Source: an uncultured Thiotrichaceae bacterium (GTDB lineage Bacteria > Pseudomonadota > Gammaproteobacteria > Thiotrichales > Thiotrichaceae). From it: 6,318 nt of DNA. Position 1 is the first letter of the stretch. Each line of letters begins with the position of its first letter. The stretch spans positions 1 through 6,318 of the forward strand of contig CACVAV010000182.1 of NCBI GenBank assembly GCA_902727945.1, given 5' to 3'. Both the position numbers and the translations under genes were made by a program. Shown here piece after piece: positions 5,982 through 6,318 of the stretch. The notes beneath the pieces are model-generated. The model was not told the origin of the DNA. It was given only the letters and a program-made list of their open reading frames with translations, and searched no databases.

Positions 5982-6318
5982 TTACTTTAACAAAGCACCG
6001 ATTTGCTCACCAATAGCAGGATCGACCAAGTCCACATATACTTTGATATTCTGCAATTCAGCCATTCTGCCCTGATCCTTCAACCATACAGCAATCTCAG
6101 AGTACAACTGAACAGCTTCTTTACTCTTACCCTGCTTCCAGAACACATTGGCCAGCTCACCTTTATAAGACGGCTGATTATCCTGTGCGAGTAGTGCCTG
6201 ATAGAACTCAGCAGAACGCTCGAAATCTTCACTCCAGTAGGCTTCACGTGCAGCCAGCAATAAATCCCGCACACTGCTGGGCGTTGCTTGTGCTGTTTCT
6301 GTCGCCTCAGCCGTTTCA
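5982..6318 (-). CDS. TPR protein, C-terminal part (5' end beyond window)
   Basis: The frame is open to the window edge, giving 111 visible residues before a TAA stop, so this is the end of a longer protein. The first visible residues are a low-complexity acidic linker, ETAEATETAQATPSS. A helical region follows with two tetratricopeptide-like units: AAREAYWSEDFERSAEFYQA, then GELANVFWKQGKSKEAVQLY, where the Leu-Asn, Gly and Glu-Ala/Tyr pattern fits the TPR consensus. A third, degenerate helical pair leads to the end LLK. TPR units bind other proteins, so an adaptor role is likely, but the partner is unknown. A GTG inside the visible part should not be taken as the start, because the linker is in frame and uninterrupted upstream. 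The gene ends 263 bp before the coiled-coil gene, with a terminator candidate between them, so any link to that operon is uncertain. Confidence 0.75.
   Translation of the reverse strand, partial: ETAEATETAQATPSSVRDLLLAAREAYWSEDFERSAEFYQALLAQDNQPSYKGELANVFWKQGKSKEAVQLYSEIAVWLKDQGRMAELQNIKVYVDLVDPAIGEQIGALLK

Noticed and set aside
5774..6016. Plus-strand open frame of 80 codons across the intergenic region.
   Set aside because: It has no Shine-Dalgarno, runs antisense into the end of the TPR gene, and its composition looks like translated non-coding DNA.

Overview
The window reads as part of a gammaproteobacterial chromosome. Two of its proteins, an ABC-F ATPase of the YheS type and an RluE-type pseudouridine synthase, follow their Escherichia coli counterparts closely from the first residues onward. 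Base composition is moderate. A sulfur-oxidising or filamentous gammaproteobacterium (Thiotrichales-like) is possible, but that is a weak guess. No rRNA, tRNA, CRISPR array, insertion sequence or phage gene is visible. All real genes lie on the minus strand, so transcription runs from high to low coordinates.

Layout in the direction of transcription: (1) the C-terminal part of a TPR protein (6318-5982), cut by the window edge and followed by a weak hairpin/T-rich terminator candidate; (2) an intergenic region of about 260 bp (5981-5719) with a perfect 12-bp palindrome and a possible very short leader ORF; (3) a single-pass membrane protein with an acidic cytoplasmic leucine-zipper-like segment, a long methionine-laddered coiled coil and a Pro/Gln-rich tail (5718-4915); (4) an EHD/dynamin-like GTPase with a C-terminal transmembrane hairpin (4906-3461); (5) a lipoprotein FAD:protein FMN transferase, ApbE (3450-2395); (6) RluE (2398-1847); (7) YheS (1766 to beyond position 1), which has its own plausible promoter.

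Genes 3 to 6 form one compact run with gaps of 8 bp, 10 bp and a 4-bp GTGA overlap, which strongly suggests an operon. The first two members are the unusual part: a membrane-anchored coiled-coil protein next to a membrane-anchored EHD-like GTPase. I infer that they form an inner-membrane GTPase module, perhaps for membrane shaping or protein organisation. Nothing in the sequence fixes its function. ApbE is a periplasmic flavinylating enzyme, and no flavin-accepting Rnf/Nqr subunit is visible nearby. The rluE and yheS genes are ribosome-related housekeeping genes that appear simply to share the transcription unit or lie next to it.
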